DNA of 64,000 bases from Porphyrobacter sp. (GTDB lineage: Bacteria; Pseudomonadota; Alphaproteobacteria; Sphingomonadales; Sphingomonadaceae). Under the pieces are notes generated by a model. It made no database searches and had not been told where the DNA came from. It saw nothing but the letters and a program-made list of their open reading frames with translations. Positions within the stretch are counted from its first letter, which is position 1; every line of letters starts with the position of its first letter. This document shows positions 51,205-60,822 of the stretch, in pieces. Both the position numbers and the translations under genes were made by a program. The stretch covers positions 372,001 through 436,000 of the forward strand of contig JAGIBN010000003.1 in assembly GCA_017744315.1 (NCBI GenBank), read 5' to 3'.

Positions 51205-52479
51205 ATGTCGACCCAGCTTCAGACCGCCGCAAACCACGACGAAACAATCGCTACCCTGGCGAAAGCTGGGCGTGCAGCTCAGCGCAAGCTTGCGCGTCTC
51301 GATAGCCCGGCGAAAGAAGCCGCCTTGCGCTCGGCCGCGGCAGCACTGCGGGCCCATGGTTCGCGGATTCTCGAAGCCAATGCGCGCGACATCGCGGCGG
51401 GTGAGGCGAACGGTCTTTCGCCTGCGATGCTCGACCGCTTGCGGCTCGATGAAAAGCGCCTTGAATCAATTGCTTCTGCGGTGGAGGCGGTCGCTTCTCT
51501 GCCCGATCCTGTCGGTCAGGTCATCGACCGCAGCGTGGCTCCTGCCGGGATGGAGCTGAGCCGGATTCGCATCCCCATCGGCCTGATCGGGATCATCTAC
51601 GAAAGCCGCCCCAACGTCACGGCTGACGCGGCGGCGCTGTGCCTGCGCAGCGGCAATGCGGTATTGCTGCGTGGCGGGAGCGAGGCGGTCAATTCGAACC
51701 GCGCGATCCATGCGGCGCTGGCGGAGGGATTGGCTGCGGCAGGGGTTCCTGCAGAGGCCGTCCAGCTCATGCCTACGCAGGATCGCGAGGCGGTTGGCGC
51801 CATGCTGCGCGCGGCGGGCCTGATCGACATGATCATTCCCCGCGGCGGCAAGGGCCTGGTCGAGCGCGTACAGAACGATGCGCGCGTGCCGGTGCTCGCC
51901 CACCTCGATGGCATTTGCCACACTTACGTCCACTCCTCCGCCGACCCTGAGATGGCGACGACGCTGGCGCTCAACGCCAAGATGCGCCGCACGGGCATCT
52001 GCGGGGCGATGGAGACCCTGTTGCTCGATGCGAACTTCCCCGCGAGCGGTCAGGTGGTCGGCGCTCTGCTCGATGCCGGTTGCGAGGTGCGCGGCGACGC
52101 GCGGGCGCAGGCGATCGATCCCCGTATCGGCCGCGCCAGCGCCAACGACTGGGATACCGAATACCTCGATGCCGTGCTTTCGGTGGCGGTCGTCGATGGG
52201 CTCGACGCGGCGCTCGACCATATCGAGCGGCACTCCTCGGGCCATACCGACGCGATCCTGACCGCCGATGCCGACGTTGCGGAGCGTTTCCTGGCCGAAG
52301 TCGACAGCGCGATCGTGATGGTCAACGCCTCGACCCAGTTCGCCGATGGCGGCGAGTTCGGGCTCGGCGCGGAGATCGGTATCGCCACGGGGCGGCTCCA
52401 CGCGCGCGGCCCGGTCGCGCTCGAAGGACTGACCACCTACAAGTGGCAAGTCCGCGGTCACGGCGAAGCGCGCGCTTGA
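51205..52479 (+). CDS. proA: gamma-glutamyl phosphate reductase
   Basis: 424 residues of the aldehyde dehydrogenase superfamily. The N-terminal GRAAQRKLARLDSPAKEAALRSAA, then IGLIGIIYESRPNVTADAAALCLRSGNAVLLRGG (NADP region), VLAHLDGICHTYV with the active-site Cys, and EFGLGAEIGIATGRLHARGPV. It makes glutamate-5-semialdehyde for proline. ProB is not in the window. Confidence 0.96.
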   Translation: MSTQLQTAANHDETIATLAKAGRAAQRKLARLDSPAKEAALRSAAAALRAHGSRILEANARDIAAGEANGLSPAMLDRLRLDEKRLESIASAVEAVASLPDPVGQVIDRSVAPAGMELSRIRIPIGLIGIIYESRPNVTADAAALCLRSGNAVLLRGGSEAVNSNRAIHAALAEGLAAAGVPAEAVQLMPTQDREAVGAMLRAAGLIDMIIPRGGKGLVERVQNDARVPVLAHLDGICHTYVHSSADPEMATTLALNAKMRRTGICGAMETLLLDANFPASGQVVGALLDAGCEVRGDARAQAIDPRIGRASANDWDTEYLDAVLSVAVVDGLDAALDHIERHSSGHTDAILTADADVAERFLAEVDSAIVMVNASTQFADGGEFGLGAEIGIATGRLHARGPVALEGLTTYKWQVRGHGEARA

Positions 52480-52526
52480 AGCACACCGTCCTGTCCGCCT
52501 AGACCTGCGGCGAACAGGAGAGTCCG

Positions 52527-53579
52527 ATGCGTTACAACCAGTTCGGCCACACCGGCCTGATCGTTTCCGAGCTTTGCCTTGGGGCGATGACTTTCGGCAC
52601 CAATTCCGGCCGGTTCGGCCATATCCATGGCCTCGACCAGGACGCCTCTACCGCCCTGGTGCGGCAGGCGATCGATGGGGGCATCAACTTCATCGATACG
52701 GCCAACGTCTACACCACCGGCCAATCGGAGGAGTTCGTCGGTGGCGCGCTCAAGGCGCTCGGGGTGAAGCGTTCGGATATCGTGATCGCCACAAAGGCGA
52801 TGGGCGCGATGGGTGAAGGGCAGAACGACGCCGGCACCGGCCGCAAGCACCTCCTCGACCAGATAGACGCCAGCCTCAAGCGGCTGCAGCTCGATCACGT
52901 CGACCTGTACCAGATCCATGGCTGGGACCCGGTCACGCCGATCGAGGAGGCCCTGGAAGCGCTCAACGACATCGTCCGGTCGGGGCGGGCGCGCTACGTC
53001 GGCGTTTCGAACTGGGCCGCGTGGCAGATCGTCAAGGCGCTCGGCATCTCCGAACGGCGCGGCTTTGCGAAGTTCATATCGCTCCAGGCCTACTACACCG
53101 TCGCCGGGCGCGATCTCGAACGCGAGCTCGCCCCCATGCTGCTGAGCGAAGGTCTGGGCCTGATGGTCTGGTCGCCTCTCGCGGGCGGGCTCCTGAGCGG
53201 AAAGTACGACTTCACGCCCGAGGGAACCAGCGGCGAGGGACGGCGGGCGAACTTCGATTTCCCGCCGGTCGATCTCGACCGGGCGGGTGCGCTGGTGGAA
53301 GCCATGCGCAAGATGGGTGACAAGCGCGGCGTCTCGGTCGCGCAGATTGCGCTTGCCTGGCTGCTCTACCAGCCGGTCGTTTCGACTGTCATCATCGGAG
53401 CCAAGCGCGCCGACCAGCTGTCGGACAACCTCGCCGCCTGCGAAGTCGAGCTGGATCAGGCCGAACTCGCCGAGCTGGGCGCCCTCAGCGCCTTGCCGCG
53501 CGAATATCCGGGCTGGATGCTCCAGACGCAGGGGACCTACGTCAGCGGCAGGGTCTCAGAGCGCCGCCGGCCTAAGTGA
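52527..53579 (+). CDS. aldo/keto reductase
   Basis: The 350-residue TIM-barrel reductase has INFIDTANVYTTGQSEEFVGGAL (catalytic Asp and Tyr), the HVDLYQIHGWDPVTPIEE segment and late NADPH contacts (STVIIGAKRADQL). AGGAG precedes the ATG. Substrate unknown. Its stop overlaps nadD, which starts on a GTG (GTGA). Confidence 0.92.
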   Translation: MRYNQFGHTGLIVSELCLGAMTFGTNSGRFGHIHGLDQDASTALVRQAIDGGINFIDTANVYTTGQSEEFVGGALKALGVKRSDIVIATKAMGAMGEGQNDAGTGRKHLLDQIDASLKRLQLDHVDLYQIHGWDPVTPIEEALEALNDIVRSGRARYVGVSNWAAWQIVKALGISERRGFAKFISLQAYYTVAGRDLERELAPMLLSEGLGLMVWSPLAGGLLSGKYDFTPEGTSGEGRRANFDFPPVDLDRAGALVEAMRKMGDKRGVSVAQIALAWLLYQPVVSTVIIGAKRADQLSDNLAACEVELDQAELAELGALSALPREYPGWMLQTQGTYVSGRVSERRRPK

Positions 53580-54229
53580 AGCTGACCGGGCTCCTCGGCG
53601 GCAGTTTTAATCCGGCGCACGGCGGGCATCGGGCGATCAGCCTGTTCGCGCTCGAAGCGCTCGGGCTCGACGAGGTCTGGTGGCTCGTCTCGCCGGGGAA
53701 TCCGCTCAAGCCGGTGGCCGGCATGGCGCCGCTGGCCACGCGGGTGCAGTCGGCGAGGGCCGTGGCCCGCCGCGCGCCGATCCGGGTCACCGCGATCGAG
53801 CGCGAGCTTGGCACGCGCTTCACGATCGACACGATTCGCGCACTCAAGCGACGGTTCCCCCGCCGCCGCTTCGTGTGGCTGATGGGGGCCGATAATCTCG
53901 CCCAGTTCCACTTGTGGCGAGACTGGCGGAGGATTGCCCGCGAGTTGCCGATTGCGGTGATAGCCCGCCCCGGTTATGATGCAGCCGCCCTCGCGAGCCC
54001 CGCGATGGCCTGGCTGCGGCGCTACCGGTTGTCCGCAGCTGGATTTCGAAACCGGGGTGGATGGAGCGCTCCCGCGCTGATTGAATTGCGTTTCGACCCT
54101 GATCCACGGTCCGCCACAGCGGTACGCCGATCGGATCCAGACTGGGCCAGCCGTTACATCGGACTATCGGCCAGGGACGGAGTGACGCATTCCCCAATTC
54201 ACGATGCTTCAAGGGCAGATGGCGCATGA
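53576..54229 (+). CDS. nadD: nicotinate-nucleotide adenylyltransferase
   Basis: 217 residues from a GTG at 53576. The nucleotidyltransferase HxGH box is present in GLLGGSFNPAHGGHRAIS, with GADNLAQFHLWRDWRRIA and the late RSATAVRRSDPDW (the usual SxT/S-x-R segment). It adenylates nicotinate mononucleotide in NAD synthesis. It is the first gene of the nadD-rsfS-rlmH chain; overlaps the aldo/keto reductase stop. Confidence 0.92.
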   Translation: MKLTGLLGGSFNPAHGGHRAISLFALEALGLDEVWWLVSPGNPLKPVAGMAPLATRVQSARAVARRAPIRVTAIERELGTRFTIDTIRALKRRFPRRRFVWLMGADNLAQFHLWRDWRRIARELPIAVIARPGYDAAALASPAMAWLRRYRLSAAGFRNRGGWSAPALIELRFDPDPRSATAVRRSDPDWASRYIGLSARDGVTHSPIHDASRADGA

Positions 54230-54363
54230 CGCGCTGTGCGCCCATGCCTCATCGTCCGATCCCGAAACCAGGAGCATGACCTGCTGCGATGACCCTCGAA
54301 GGAACCGGGGCGCAAGCCCGGCCGGAACCAACCGGCTTTTCGACCATCGTTCACCTGACTGAT

Positions 54364-54735
54364 ATGCCCAGCACCAACTCACCCACCGACGGAACCGTTC
54401 ACTCGCTGGTTCTTCACCAACTGGATGAAGACCAGGCGCAAGACGTTGTTTCGATCCCGCTTGAGGGCAAATCGAGCATCGCCGACTACATGGTGATCGC
54501 TTCCGGCCGCTCGACCCGCCAGGTCGCTGCCATGGCCATGAAGCTTGCCGAGCGGCTGAAGAAGGAAGGCCACGGCACGGCCCGTATCGAGGGGCTGCCA
54601 GCGGCCGACTGGGTGCTGATCGATGCCGGCGACGTCGTCGTCCACTTGTTCCGGCCCGAAGTGCGCAGCTTCTACAGCCTGGAACGGATGTGGGGCTTTG
54701 GCGACGAAGGCGCACCGGCCGCTGGCCGAGCCTAG
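54364..54735 (+). CDS. rsfS: ribosomal silencing factor RsfS
   Basis: From the ATG at 54364 (MPSTNSPTDGTVHSLVLHQ) the protein is 123 residues. The ORF-track start at 54289 would add 25 residues without family similarity. DYMVIASGRSTRQVAAMAMKLAERLK and GDVVVHLFRPEVRSFYSLERMW mark the RsfS/Iojap fold. It binds L14 on the 50S subunit and blocks subunit joining in starvation. The standard partner rlmH follows. Confidence 0.93.
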   Translation: MPSTNSPTDGTVHSLVLHQLDEDQAQDVVSIPLEGKSSIADYMVIASGRSTRQVAAMAMKLAERLKKEGHGTARIEGLPAADWVLIDAGDVVVHLFRPEVRSFYSLERMWGFGDEGAPAAGRA

Positions 54736-54772
54736 GATATCCTTGGAGCGCATGGGTCGCTAAGACCGGCTC

Positions 54773-55195
54773 ATGCAGCTCCACGTCATTGCCCGCGGCA
54801 AGATCGCCCGCACGCCTGAGGCGGAGCTGGTCGATCGCTATGTGAAGCGGATCGCCTGGCCGCTGAAGATCACCGAACTGCCCGAAAACGGCGGGCGCGT
54901 GCCCGATCCGCCAACACCTTATCGGACAATCCTGCTCGACGAGCGCGGCTCGCAGATTTCCTCCGAAGAGCTGGCTGAGCTCCTGCGCGACTGGCGCGAC
55001 AATGGTATTCGCGAGACCCGCTTCATCATCGGACCGGCCGATGGTCACGGCCGTGCCGAGCGCGACGCAGCCGATCGCCTGGTCGCGTTCGGGCGGGCGA
55101 CCTGGCCGCATCTCCTGGTCCGCGCGATGGTCATGGAGCAGCTGTTCCGGGCTACGAGCATCCTCGCCGGCCATCCCTACCACCGGTCAGGATAA
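54773..55195 (+). CDS. rlmH: 23S rRNA m3Psi1915 methyltransferase RlmH
   Basis: 140 residues. It starts MQLHVIARGKIARTPEAELVDRYVKRI, with RFIIGPADGHG, the SPOUT trefoil-knot motif for SAM. It methylates pseudouridine 1915 in helix 69 of 23S rRNA. It lies 37 bases after rsfS and 9 bases before envC. Confidence 0.95.
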   Translation: MQLHVIARGKIARTPEAELVDRYVKRIAWPLKITELPENGGRVPDPPTPYRTILLDERGSQISSEELAELLRDWRDNGIRETRFIIGPADGHGRAERDAADRLVAFGRATWPHLLVRAMVMEQLFRATSILAGHPYHRSG

Positions 55196-55204
55196 GCCCT
55201 GCGC

Positions 55205-56434
55205 GTGAACAAGTCCGTCACCTTCGTCCTGACCTTGCTGCTCGCATCGAGCGCCGCGGCCCTGCACGGGCAGGCCGGCGATCAGGACGCCAATCAACTT
55301 CGGACCAGCATCGGCGAGACGCGCAGCGCCCTGAGGCAAGCGTTGGGCGAGCGGCGCAACGCCCAGGCCCGTAGCGAGCGGTTAGAGCGCGAGGCAGAGA
55401 CGATGCGCGATGCCGCCGACAAGACCGCCGGGCAGGCCGCGGCTCTCGCCGCCCGAATTCAGGAGGCCGAAGCTGGCATCTCTGCGGCAGAGTCGCGTCT
55501 GGATCTGGCCAACAGCGAGCGTGCCCGCCTACGCGAGGAACTCGGGCGGGAGCAGCAGCCCATCGCCCACCTCACCGCCGCGCTCCAGCAATTCGCGCGG
55601 CGCCCGCTGGCGCTGTCGATTCTTCGTCCCGGATCGGTCAGGGAGACGGTCTACTTGCGCGCCATGCTCGACAGCGCGACCCCCCAGATCGAAGCGCGTA
55701 CGGCCGATCTGCGAGGCAGCCTCGCGCAGATGGCGCAGTTGAGCAAGGAAGCGGAGGAGGCGCTCGCGACCTTGCGTGCGGAAGAGGCGCGTCTCGCGTC
55801 TCGCCAGCGCGAGTTGGCGGCGCTCGAGGCGACGCAGCGGCTGGCTCTCCGCACGACCAGCAGCAACGCCGACCGCGAGGCGGAACGCGCCCTCGCGCTG
55901 GGCGAACAGGCGCGGGATCTCGATGCCCTGATCGGGGAACTCGACCGGGCGGGCAGCCTGCGAGCCCGGCTGGCCGCGCTCCCCGGACCGTTGATGCGCC
56001 CGGCTCGACCGGGAGAGCCGGGCCTGACCGACCTTCCCGCTGAAACTCCGCCGGATGCGTCGGCAACGGCCCCGCCGGCGCCCTATCTGCTGCCGGTAAC
56101 GGGCCGCACGATCATGGGTTTCGACGTCAGGCAGGCGGGCAGTGTTAGCCGGGGGGTCACGTTTGCTCCCAGGGGCGGGGCGCAAGTGGTCGCACCGGCG
56201 GCAGGGCGCGTGGTCTTCGCCGGGCCGTATCGCGGTTATGGCCGCATCGTGATCATTGAGCACCGCGGTGGATGGACCAGTCTCGTCACCGGCTTGGCGA
56301 GAGCCGATGTCTCCGTCGGAGAATCGGTCGTCTCCGGCGCCCCCCTCGGAGTCGCCGCGCAAGTCGATCCGCGAGTCACTCTCGAGCTCCGGCGCGACGG
56401 CGAACCGGTCAATCCTCTGCCTTTCGTCGGGTGA
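55205..56434 (+). CDS. envC: EnvC-like murein hydrolase activator (catalytically degenerate LytM)
   Basis: A GTG at 55205 gives 409 residues with a signal peptide (about 1-22). A long coiled coil (about 28-260) is followed by a C-terminal LytM-like domain. That domain lacks the zinc ligands: the H-x-x-x-D site reads SRGVTFA and the H-x-H site VTLELR. This loss is the hallmark of EnvC-type activators, which switch on septal amidases instead of cutting. The ctpA gene is next. Confidence 0.88.
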   Translation: MNKSVTFVLTLLLASSAAALHGQAGDQDANQLRTSIGETRSALRQALGERRNAQARSERLEREAETMRDAADKTAGQAAALAARIQEAEAGISAAESRLDLANSERARLREELGREQQPIAHLTAALQQFARRPLALSILRPGSVRETVYLRAMLDSATPQIEARTADLRGSLAQMAQLSKEAEEALATLRAEEARLASRQRELAALEATQRLALRTTSSNADREAERALALGEQARDLDALIGELDRAGSLRARLAALPGPLMRPARPGEPGLTDLPAETPPDASATAPPAPYLLPVTGRTIMGFDVRQAGSVSRGVTFAPRGGAQVVAPAAGRVVFAGPYRGYGRIVIIEHRGGWTSLVTGLARADVSVGESVVSGAPLGVAAQVDPRVTLELRRDGEPVNPLPFVG

Positions 56435-56514
56435 AATCCGGCGTTTACCAGCCTCATCTGGCGTTAAGGGGTCCGGCGCGATAAATTGAGGCAGCCATTC
56501 AAGGAATACGATTC

Positions 56515-57864
56515 ATGAAGCTTGCCCCGAAGTTTGCCGGGACCGTGCGCGCTGCCGCGCTGGTTACGGCCGTTGCGCTGCTTCCCGCCACGACCGCGGT
56601 GTTCGCCCAGGTCGAAAGCCGCTCTTCCCCTGAATTCGCCAAGCTCTTCGCCACGTATCAGCGGATCAAGTCCAGCTATGTCGAGCCGGTGGATGACGAA
56701 GTCCTCATCCGCGGTGCGATCGACGGAATGCTCGCCGCGCTCGATCCGCATTCCGCCTATCTCGATGGCGCCGCGCTCGAGCGGCTCGAGACGATGATCG
56801 ACGGCAATTACGAAGGTCTCGGCATTTCGGTGCAGATGGACGACGGCGCGGTAAAGGTCGTCTCGCCGTTCAAGGGCAGCCCGGCGGATAAGGCCGGGAT
56901 CAAGGCCGGCGACTATATCACCCACATCGAAGGCAAGCTGATCTTCGGGCTGGAGCTTGATGAAGCGGTCAAGCAGATGCGCGGACCGGCGGGCACGGCG
57001 GTGCGGCTGTCGATCTTCCGTCCCGGACGTGAAGAACCGTTCGACGTCAGCGTGACGCGCGGCGTGGTCGAGCTGGAGCCGGTTACGTTTGAGCTCAAGC
57101 CTGGCGGCATCGGCGTGATCAGCGTCAACGAATTCAGCCGCGACGTCGGCGTCGACGTGAACAACGCGATCGCCTCGCTGCGTCGCGATTCCGGCAATAA
57201 GCTGACCGGCCTGGTGCTCGACCTCCGCAAGAATCCGGGCGGTTCGCTCGACGAGGCAGTGGCGCTCAGCGACTTGTTCCTGACCGAAGGCCAGATCGTC
57301 TCGCAGCGCGGCCGCAACCGTCGCGATTCGGTCTATTATGAGGCCGAGAGCGTCTATCGCGGCGACGCTGCGGCGGGGCTCCCGATCATCGTGCTGATCG
57401 ATGCCGGTTCGGCCTCGGCCAGCGAGATCGTCGCCGGCGCTCTGCAGGATCAGCACCGCGCCCTCGTGATGGGCGAGCGCAGCTTCGGCAAGGGCAGCGT
57501 GCAGACGCTGCTGCCGCTGACGCGCGATTCGGCGCTCAAGCTCACCACGGCGCGTTACTACACCCCGTCGGGACGCTCGGTGCAGGAAGGCGGGATCGAG
57601 CCCGACATCCGCGTGCCCCAGCTCAGCGACCCCGACGCGGCCAAGCGCTCGCAGTACCTGATGCGCGAGAGCGACTTGCGCGGCCACCTGGTCAACGAAG
57701 TCGCGCTTGAGGACGATCAGCTCGAAGCCGACCGGCTCGACGATCCGCGCTTCAAGCTGACGGCGGAACAGCTCGAAAAGCAGGGCATCGACGACTTCCA
57801 GCTCGACTATGCGCTGCGGACGCTGCGTCGTACCGGTGGTTCGGTGATTGCACGGAGCAACTGA
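56515..57864 (+). CDS. ctpA: C-terminal processing protease CtpA (S41 family)
   Basis: The 449-residue protein has a signal peptide (about 1-30, ending FAQ). An N-terminal helical part is followed by a PDZ domain (YEGLGISVQMDDGAVKVVSPF) and an S41 peptidase core. The catalytic Ser lies in GSASASEIVAGALQ and the Lys region in GERSFGKGSVQTLLPL. It is a periplasmic protease that often controls wall hydrolases. It follows envC after 80 bases. Confidence 0.93.
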   Translation: MKLAPKFAGTVRAAALVTAVALLPATTAVFAQVESRSSPEFAKLFATYQRIKSSYVEPVDDEVLIRGAIDGMLAALDPHSAYLDGAALERLETMIDGNYEGLGISVQMDDGAVKVVSPFKGSPADKAGIKAGDYITHIEGKLIFGLELDEAVKQMRGPAGTAVRLSIFRPGREEPFDVSVTRGVVELEPVTFELKPGGIGVISVNEFSRDVGVDVNNAIASLRRDSGNKLTGLVLDLRKNPGGSLDEAVALSDLFLTEGQIVSQRGRNRRDSVYYEAESVYRGDAAAGLPIIVLIDAGSASASEIVAGALQDQHRALVMGERSFGKGSVQTLLPLTRDSALKLTTARYYTPSGRSVQEGGIEPDIRVPQLSDPDAAKRSQYLMRESDLRGHLVNEVALEDDQLEADRLDDPRFKLTAEQLEKQGIDDFQLDYALRTLRRTGGSVIARSN

Positions 57865-57883
57865 GTTCAGCTACGCCGCTGCG

Positions 57884-58354
57884 ATGAACCCTTCGCAAAA
57901 GCTCGCGCAGCGCCTGGCGCTTGGTGTGCCCGCCCTGTTGCTCGCGGGCGCTTATATCTCGCAGTATGGCTTCGGCCTCTACCCGTGCGAGATGTGCTGG
58001 TGGCAGCGCTATCCGCATTTCGCGGCGGTGGGGCTGGCTTTCCTTTCCACGATGGTGCGTCCCCGGACTCTGTGGATCGGCCTCGCGGGTCTGGCGGTGC
58101 TTGTCTCCGGTTTGATCGGCGCTTTCCACGCGGGTGTGGAGTACGGCTGGTGGCAAGGCCTGACCAGCTGCTCCGGCCCCTTGGGCGCTGCGGGAGGGGA
58201 TCCTCTCGATGCCCTCCTGAACGCGCCGCTCGTTCGCTGCGACGTGCCGGCGTGGACCCTCGCGGGAATCTCGCTCGCGGGTTTCAACGCTCTGATTTCA
58301 GTAGTTTCAGCGATGGCGATCTTCGTTCTTCTGGCTAAAGGTCGTCGGGCATGA
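57884..58354 (+). CDS. dsbB: disulfide bond formation protein B family
   Basis: The ATG at 57884 gives 156 residues with four hydrophobic helices. A CxxC pair in YPCEMCWWQR and a second Cys pair in the loop SCSGP and VRCDVPAW match DsbB, which reoxidises DsbA with ubiquinone. The gene follows ctpA by 19 bases and overlaps coq7 by 4. Confidence 0.88.
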   Translation: MNPSQKLAQRLALGVPALLLAGAYISQYGFGLYPCEMCWWQRYPHFAAVGLAFLSTMVRPRTLWIGLAGLAVLVSGLIGAFHAGVEYGWWQGLTSCSGPLGAAGGDPLDALLNAPLVRCDVPAWTLAGISLAGFNALISVVSAMAIFVLLAKGRRA

Positions 58355-58878
58355 CCGATCGCGCACAAATGATCCGGGTGGACCAGGCCGGCGAGTATGG
58401 TGCCACGCGCATCTATGCGGGTCAGCTCGCCGTGATGGGCGATCGCGCCGCGCATTCGGGCGAAATCCGCGCGATGGCGGAACAGGAAGCGGGCCATAAG
58501 GCAGAGTTCGACGCGCTCATGGCTAAACGCGGCGTACGCCCTACGGCGCTGCAGCCGGTTTGGTCGGCTGCCGGTTATGCGCTCGGCGCCGTCACCGCGT
58601 TGATCGGGCCAGAAGCGGCCATGGCCTGTACCGCTGCCGTCGAAACCGAGATCGATCGCCACTATTCGCGCCAGCTGGAAAAACTTGCGCAGGACAAGGG
58701 AACGGCGGAGGATGATCCCGAGCTTGCCGACATGATCGAGCGGTTCCGGGAAGACGAGCGGGCCCACCACGACGCGGCTATCGCGGCGGGTGCGGAGCGG
58801 GCGCCAGGCTATCCGCTGCTTTCCGCCGCGATCAGGCTCGGCTGCCGGGCGGCGATCCGCCTGTCGGAGAAGATTTAG
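58351..58878 (+). CDS. coq7: demethoxyubiquinone hydroxylase Coq7
   Basis: 175 residues of the di-iron carboxylate family. IRVDQAGEYGATRIYAGQ, AEQEAGHKAEFDAL and IERFREDERAHHDAA hold the Glu and ExxH iron ligands. Hydroxylates C6 of the ubiquinone ring; common in alphaproteobacteria. Overlaps dsbB, whose electron acceptor is ubiquinone. Confidence 0.95.
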   Translation: MTDRAQMIRVDQAGEYGATRIYAGQLAVMGDRAAHSGEIRAMAEQEAGHKAEFDALMAKRGVRPTALQPVWSAAGYALGAVTALIGPEAAMACTAAVETEIDRHYSRQLEKLAQDKGTAEDDPELADMIERFREDERAHHDAAIAAGAERAPGYPLLSAAIRLGCRAAIRLSEKI

Positions 58879-58978
58879 GGGGAACCAGGGGCGCTATCGG
58901 GGCGCTTCACTAAGGGTTCACGGGCCAGAGCGCCTATTAGGATATTGCGGGGGCTTTCTCCGCCGGAAGGAACGGACA

Positions 58979-59572
58979 ATGACTCGCCTGCTTCCCTTGG
59001 CTGCTGTGGCCGCTTCGATCGCCGTGCTGCCTGTGCCCGCCGCGGCTCAGGATCAGGCCGGAGACAAGGTCAACTCGGTGATCATCTACGGCGATGACGA
59101 ATGTCCACCTTCGGTCGATGGCGAGATCGTGGTCTGCGCCCGCATGGACGAAAGCGAACGCTACCGCATTCCCAAGCCGCTGCGTGAGAGCAACAGCCCG
59201 GCCAACCAGGCCTGGGCCCAGCGCGTACGCTCGTATGAGACCGTGGGGGCTTTCGGTCCGATGTCCTGCTCGCCAGTTGGTGGCGGCGGGCAGACCGGTT
59301 GTACCGCGCAATTCATCGAGGCGGCCTATGCGGCAAAGCGTACCGGAAGCGACGTTCGTTTCAGCCAGCTGATCGCCGAACAGCGCGATGAGCGGCTTGC
59401 GACCATCGATGCCGAGGCGGCCGATACGCAGGCACGCGTCGAACAGGTCGAGAAGGAATACATGGAGCGCCAACAGCGCGAACAGGAAGCGGCTGGCACG
59501 CCGGCTCCCGCTGCCGCTCCGACGTCCGCTCCGCGCACGGTCGATCCGCTGGCCATTCCACCCTCTCCGTAA
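58979..59572 (+). CDS. secreted protein of unknown function (conserved in sphingomonads)
   Basis: From the ATG at 58979 (MTRLLPLAAVAASIAVLPVPAAAQ), preceded by GGAAGGAA, the protein has 197 residues and a signal peptide. The ORF-track start is 63 codons too early. The core DGEIVVCARMDESERYRIPKPL looks like the C-terminal motif seen in many short sphingomonad periplasmic proteins. A coiled helix (EQVEKEYMERQQREQE) and a proline-alanine-rich tail follow. No function recognised. Confidence 0.75.
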   Translation: MTRLLPLAAVAASIAVLPVPAAAQDQAGDKVNSVIIYGDDECPPSVDGEIVVCARMDESERYRIPKPLRESNSPANQAWAQRVRSYETVGAFGPMSCSPVGGGGQTGCTAQFIEAAYAAKRTGSDVRFSQLIAEQRDERLATIDAEAADTQARVEQVEKEYMERQQREQEAAGTPAPAAAPTSAPRTVDPLAIPPSP

Positions 59573-59618
59573 GAGCGTTTGACGCGGTCTTAACGCGTTC
59601 CCGTTAGTTGCGGGGGCG

Positions 59619-60755
59619 ATGAATGCTTCCGCCACCTTTCCCTCGCGTATCCTGACCGTCTTCGGCACCCGGCCGGAGGCGATCAAACTCTTTCCCCTGG
59701 TTCACGCGCTGGAGGCCGATCCGCGCTTCGAAAGCCGGGTCTGCGTCAGCGGGCAGCATCGCGGCATGCTCGATCAGGTGCTGGCGATATCGGGGGTGGT
59801 GCCGGACCACGACCTCGATCTGATGCGACCCGACCAGTCGCTCGATTCTCTGACGGCGGCACTGCTAACCGGGCTAGGCCAGGTCATGGACGCAGAGCGG
59901 CCTGAATGGGTCGTCTTGCAGGGCGATACCGCTACGGCCATGGCCGGCGCGCTCGCGGCCTACTATCGAAAGATTCCGGTCTGCCACGTTGAGGCCGGGC
60001 TGCGCAGCGGCAATATCCACCACCCCTGGCCCGAAGAAATCAACCGCAAGATCATCGGCACGATCGCGGCTCTGCACTGCGCCCCGACAGAGACCGCCGC
60101 CGAAGCGTTGCGGCGAGAGACGGTCGATCCGGCGGCGGTCCATGTCACCGGCAATACCGTGATCGACGCGCTGCACTGGATCACTGCGCGGATCGCCTCG
60201 CAGCCCGAACTCGCCGCGGGGCTGAGCGATCTCGAGCGGCGCTTCGGCGGCAAGCGGGTGATCGGCGTCACCAGTCATCGCCGGGAGAACTTCGGCGGGG
60301 GCATGGAGGCCATAGCCGGGGCCATTCGCCGTCTCGCCTCGCGTGAGGACGTGGCGGTGATCTTTCCGGTCCATCTCAATCCCAACGTCCGCCAGGTGAT
60401 GAATGCAGAGCTCGCCGGGCTCGACAATGTCGCGCTCATCGAACCGCTCGATTACCCGCACTTCGCCCACCTGCTGGGCCTGGCGACGCTGATGCTGAGC
60501 GATAGCGGCGGTGTGCAGGAAGAAGCGCCGGCGCTGGGCAAGCCGGTGCTGGTGATGCGCGAGACGACCGAGCGGCCCGAAGGGATCGAGGCGGGCACGG
60601 CCAAGCTCGTTGGGACCGACGAAGACCGCATCGTGGCCGAGGCCGAACGGCTGCTCGATGATCCCGCCGCTTATGCCGCGATGGCCCGCGCCCATAATCC
60701 GTTCGGCGACGGTAAGAGCTCTGCGCGGATCGTGGAATTGCTCGCACGAACTTAA
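59619..60755 (+). CDS. wecB: UDP-N-acetylglucosamine 2-epimerase (non-hydrolysing)
   Basis: 378 residues, GT-B-like epimerase fold. The sequence opens VFGTRPEAIKLFPLVHAL. HVEAGLRSGNIHHPWPEEINR, TSHRRENFGG, and LSDSGGVQEEAPALGKPVLVMRETTERPE are complete catalytic motifs. It interconverts UDP-GlcNAc and UDP-ManNAc. The next gene uses UDP-ManNAc. Confidence 0.96.
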   Translation: MNASATFPSRILTVFGTRPEAIKLFPLVHALEADPRFESRVCVSGQHRGMLDQVLAISGVVPDHDLDLMRPDQSLDSLTAALLTGLGQVMDAERPEWVVLQGDTATAMAGALAAYYRKIPVCHVEAGLRSGNIHHPWPEEINRKIIGTIAALHCAPTETAAEALRRETVDPAAVHVTGNTVIDALHWITARIASQPELAAGLSDLERRFGGKRVIGVTSHRRENFGGGMEAIAGAIRRLASREDVAVIFPVHLNPNVRQVMNAELAGLDNVALIEPLDYPHFAHLLGLATLMLSDSGGVQEEAPALGKPVLVMRETTERPEGIEAGTAKLVGTDEDRIVAEAERLLDDPAAYAAMARAHNPFGDGKSSARIVELLART

Positions 60756-60822
60756 CGTTACCGCTTCCTTCACCCTTTTGCGCGAAAGCCTTCGGGCAGA
60801 AATTCCAGCGAAGGGGCTGTCA

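Noticed and set aside
51079-51357. 92-residue minus-strand ORF at the proA start
   Set aside because: Overlaps the proA N-terminus and the divergent promoter region; no ribosome site or family features.
54289-54363. Upstream ATG of rsfS as the start
   Set aside because: The 25 added residues do not resemble the family, and the downstream ATG begins the conserved part.
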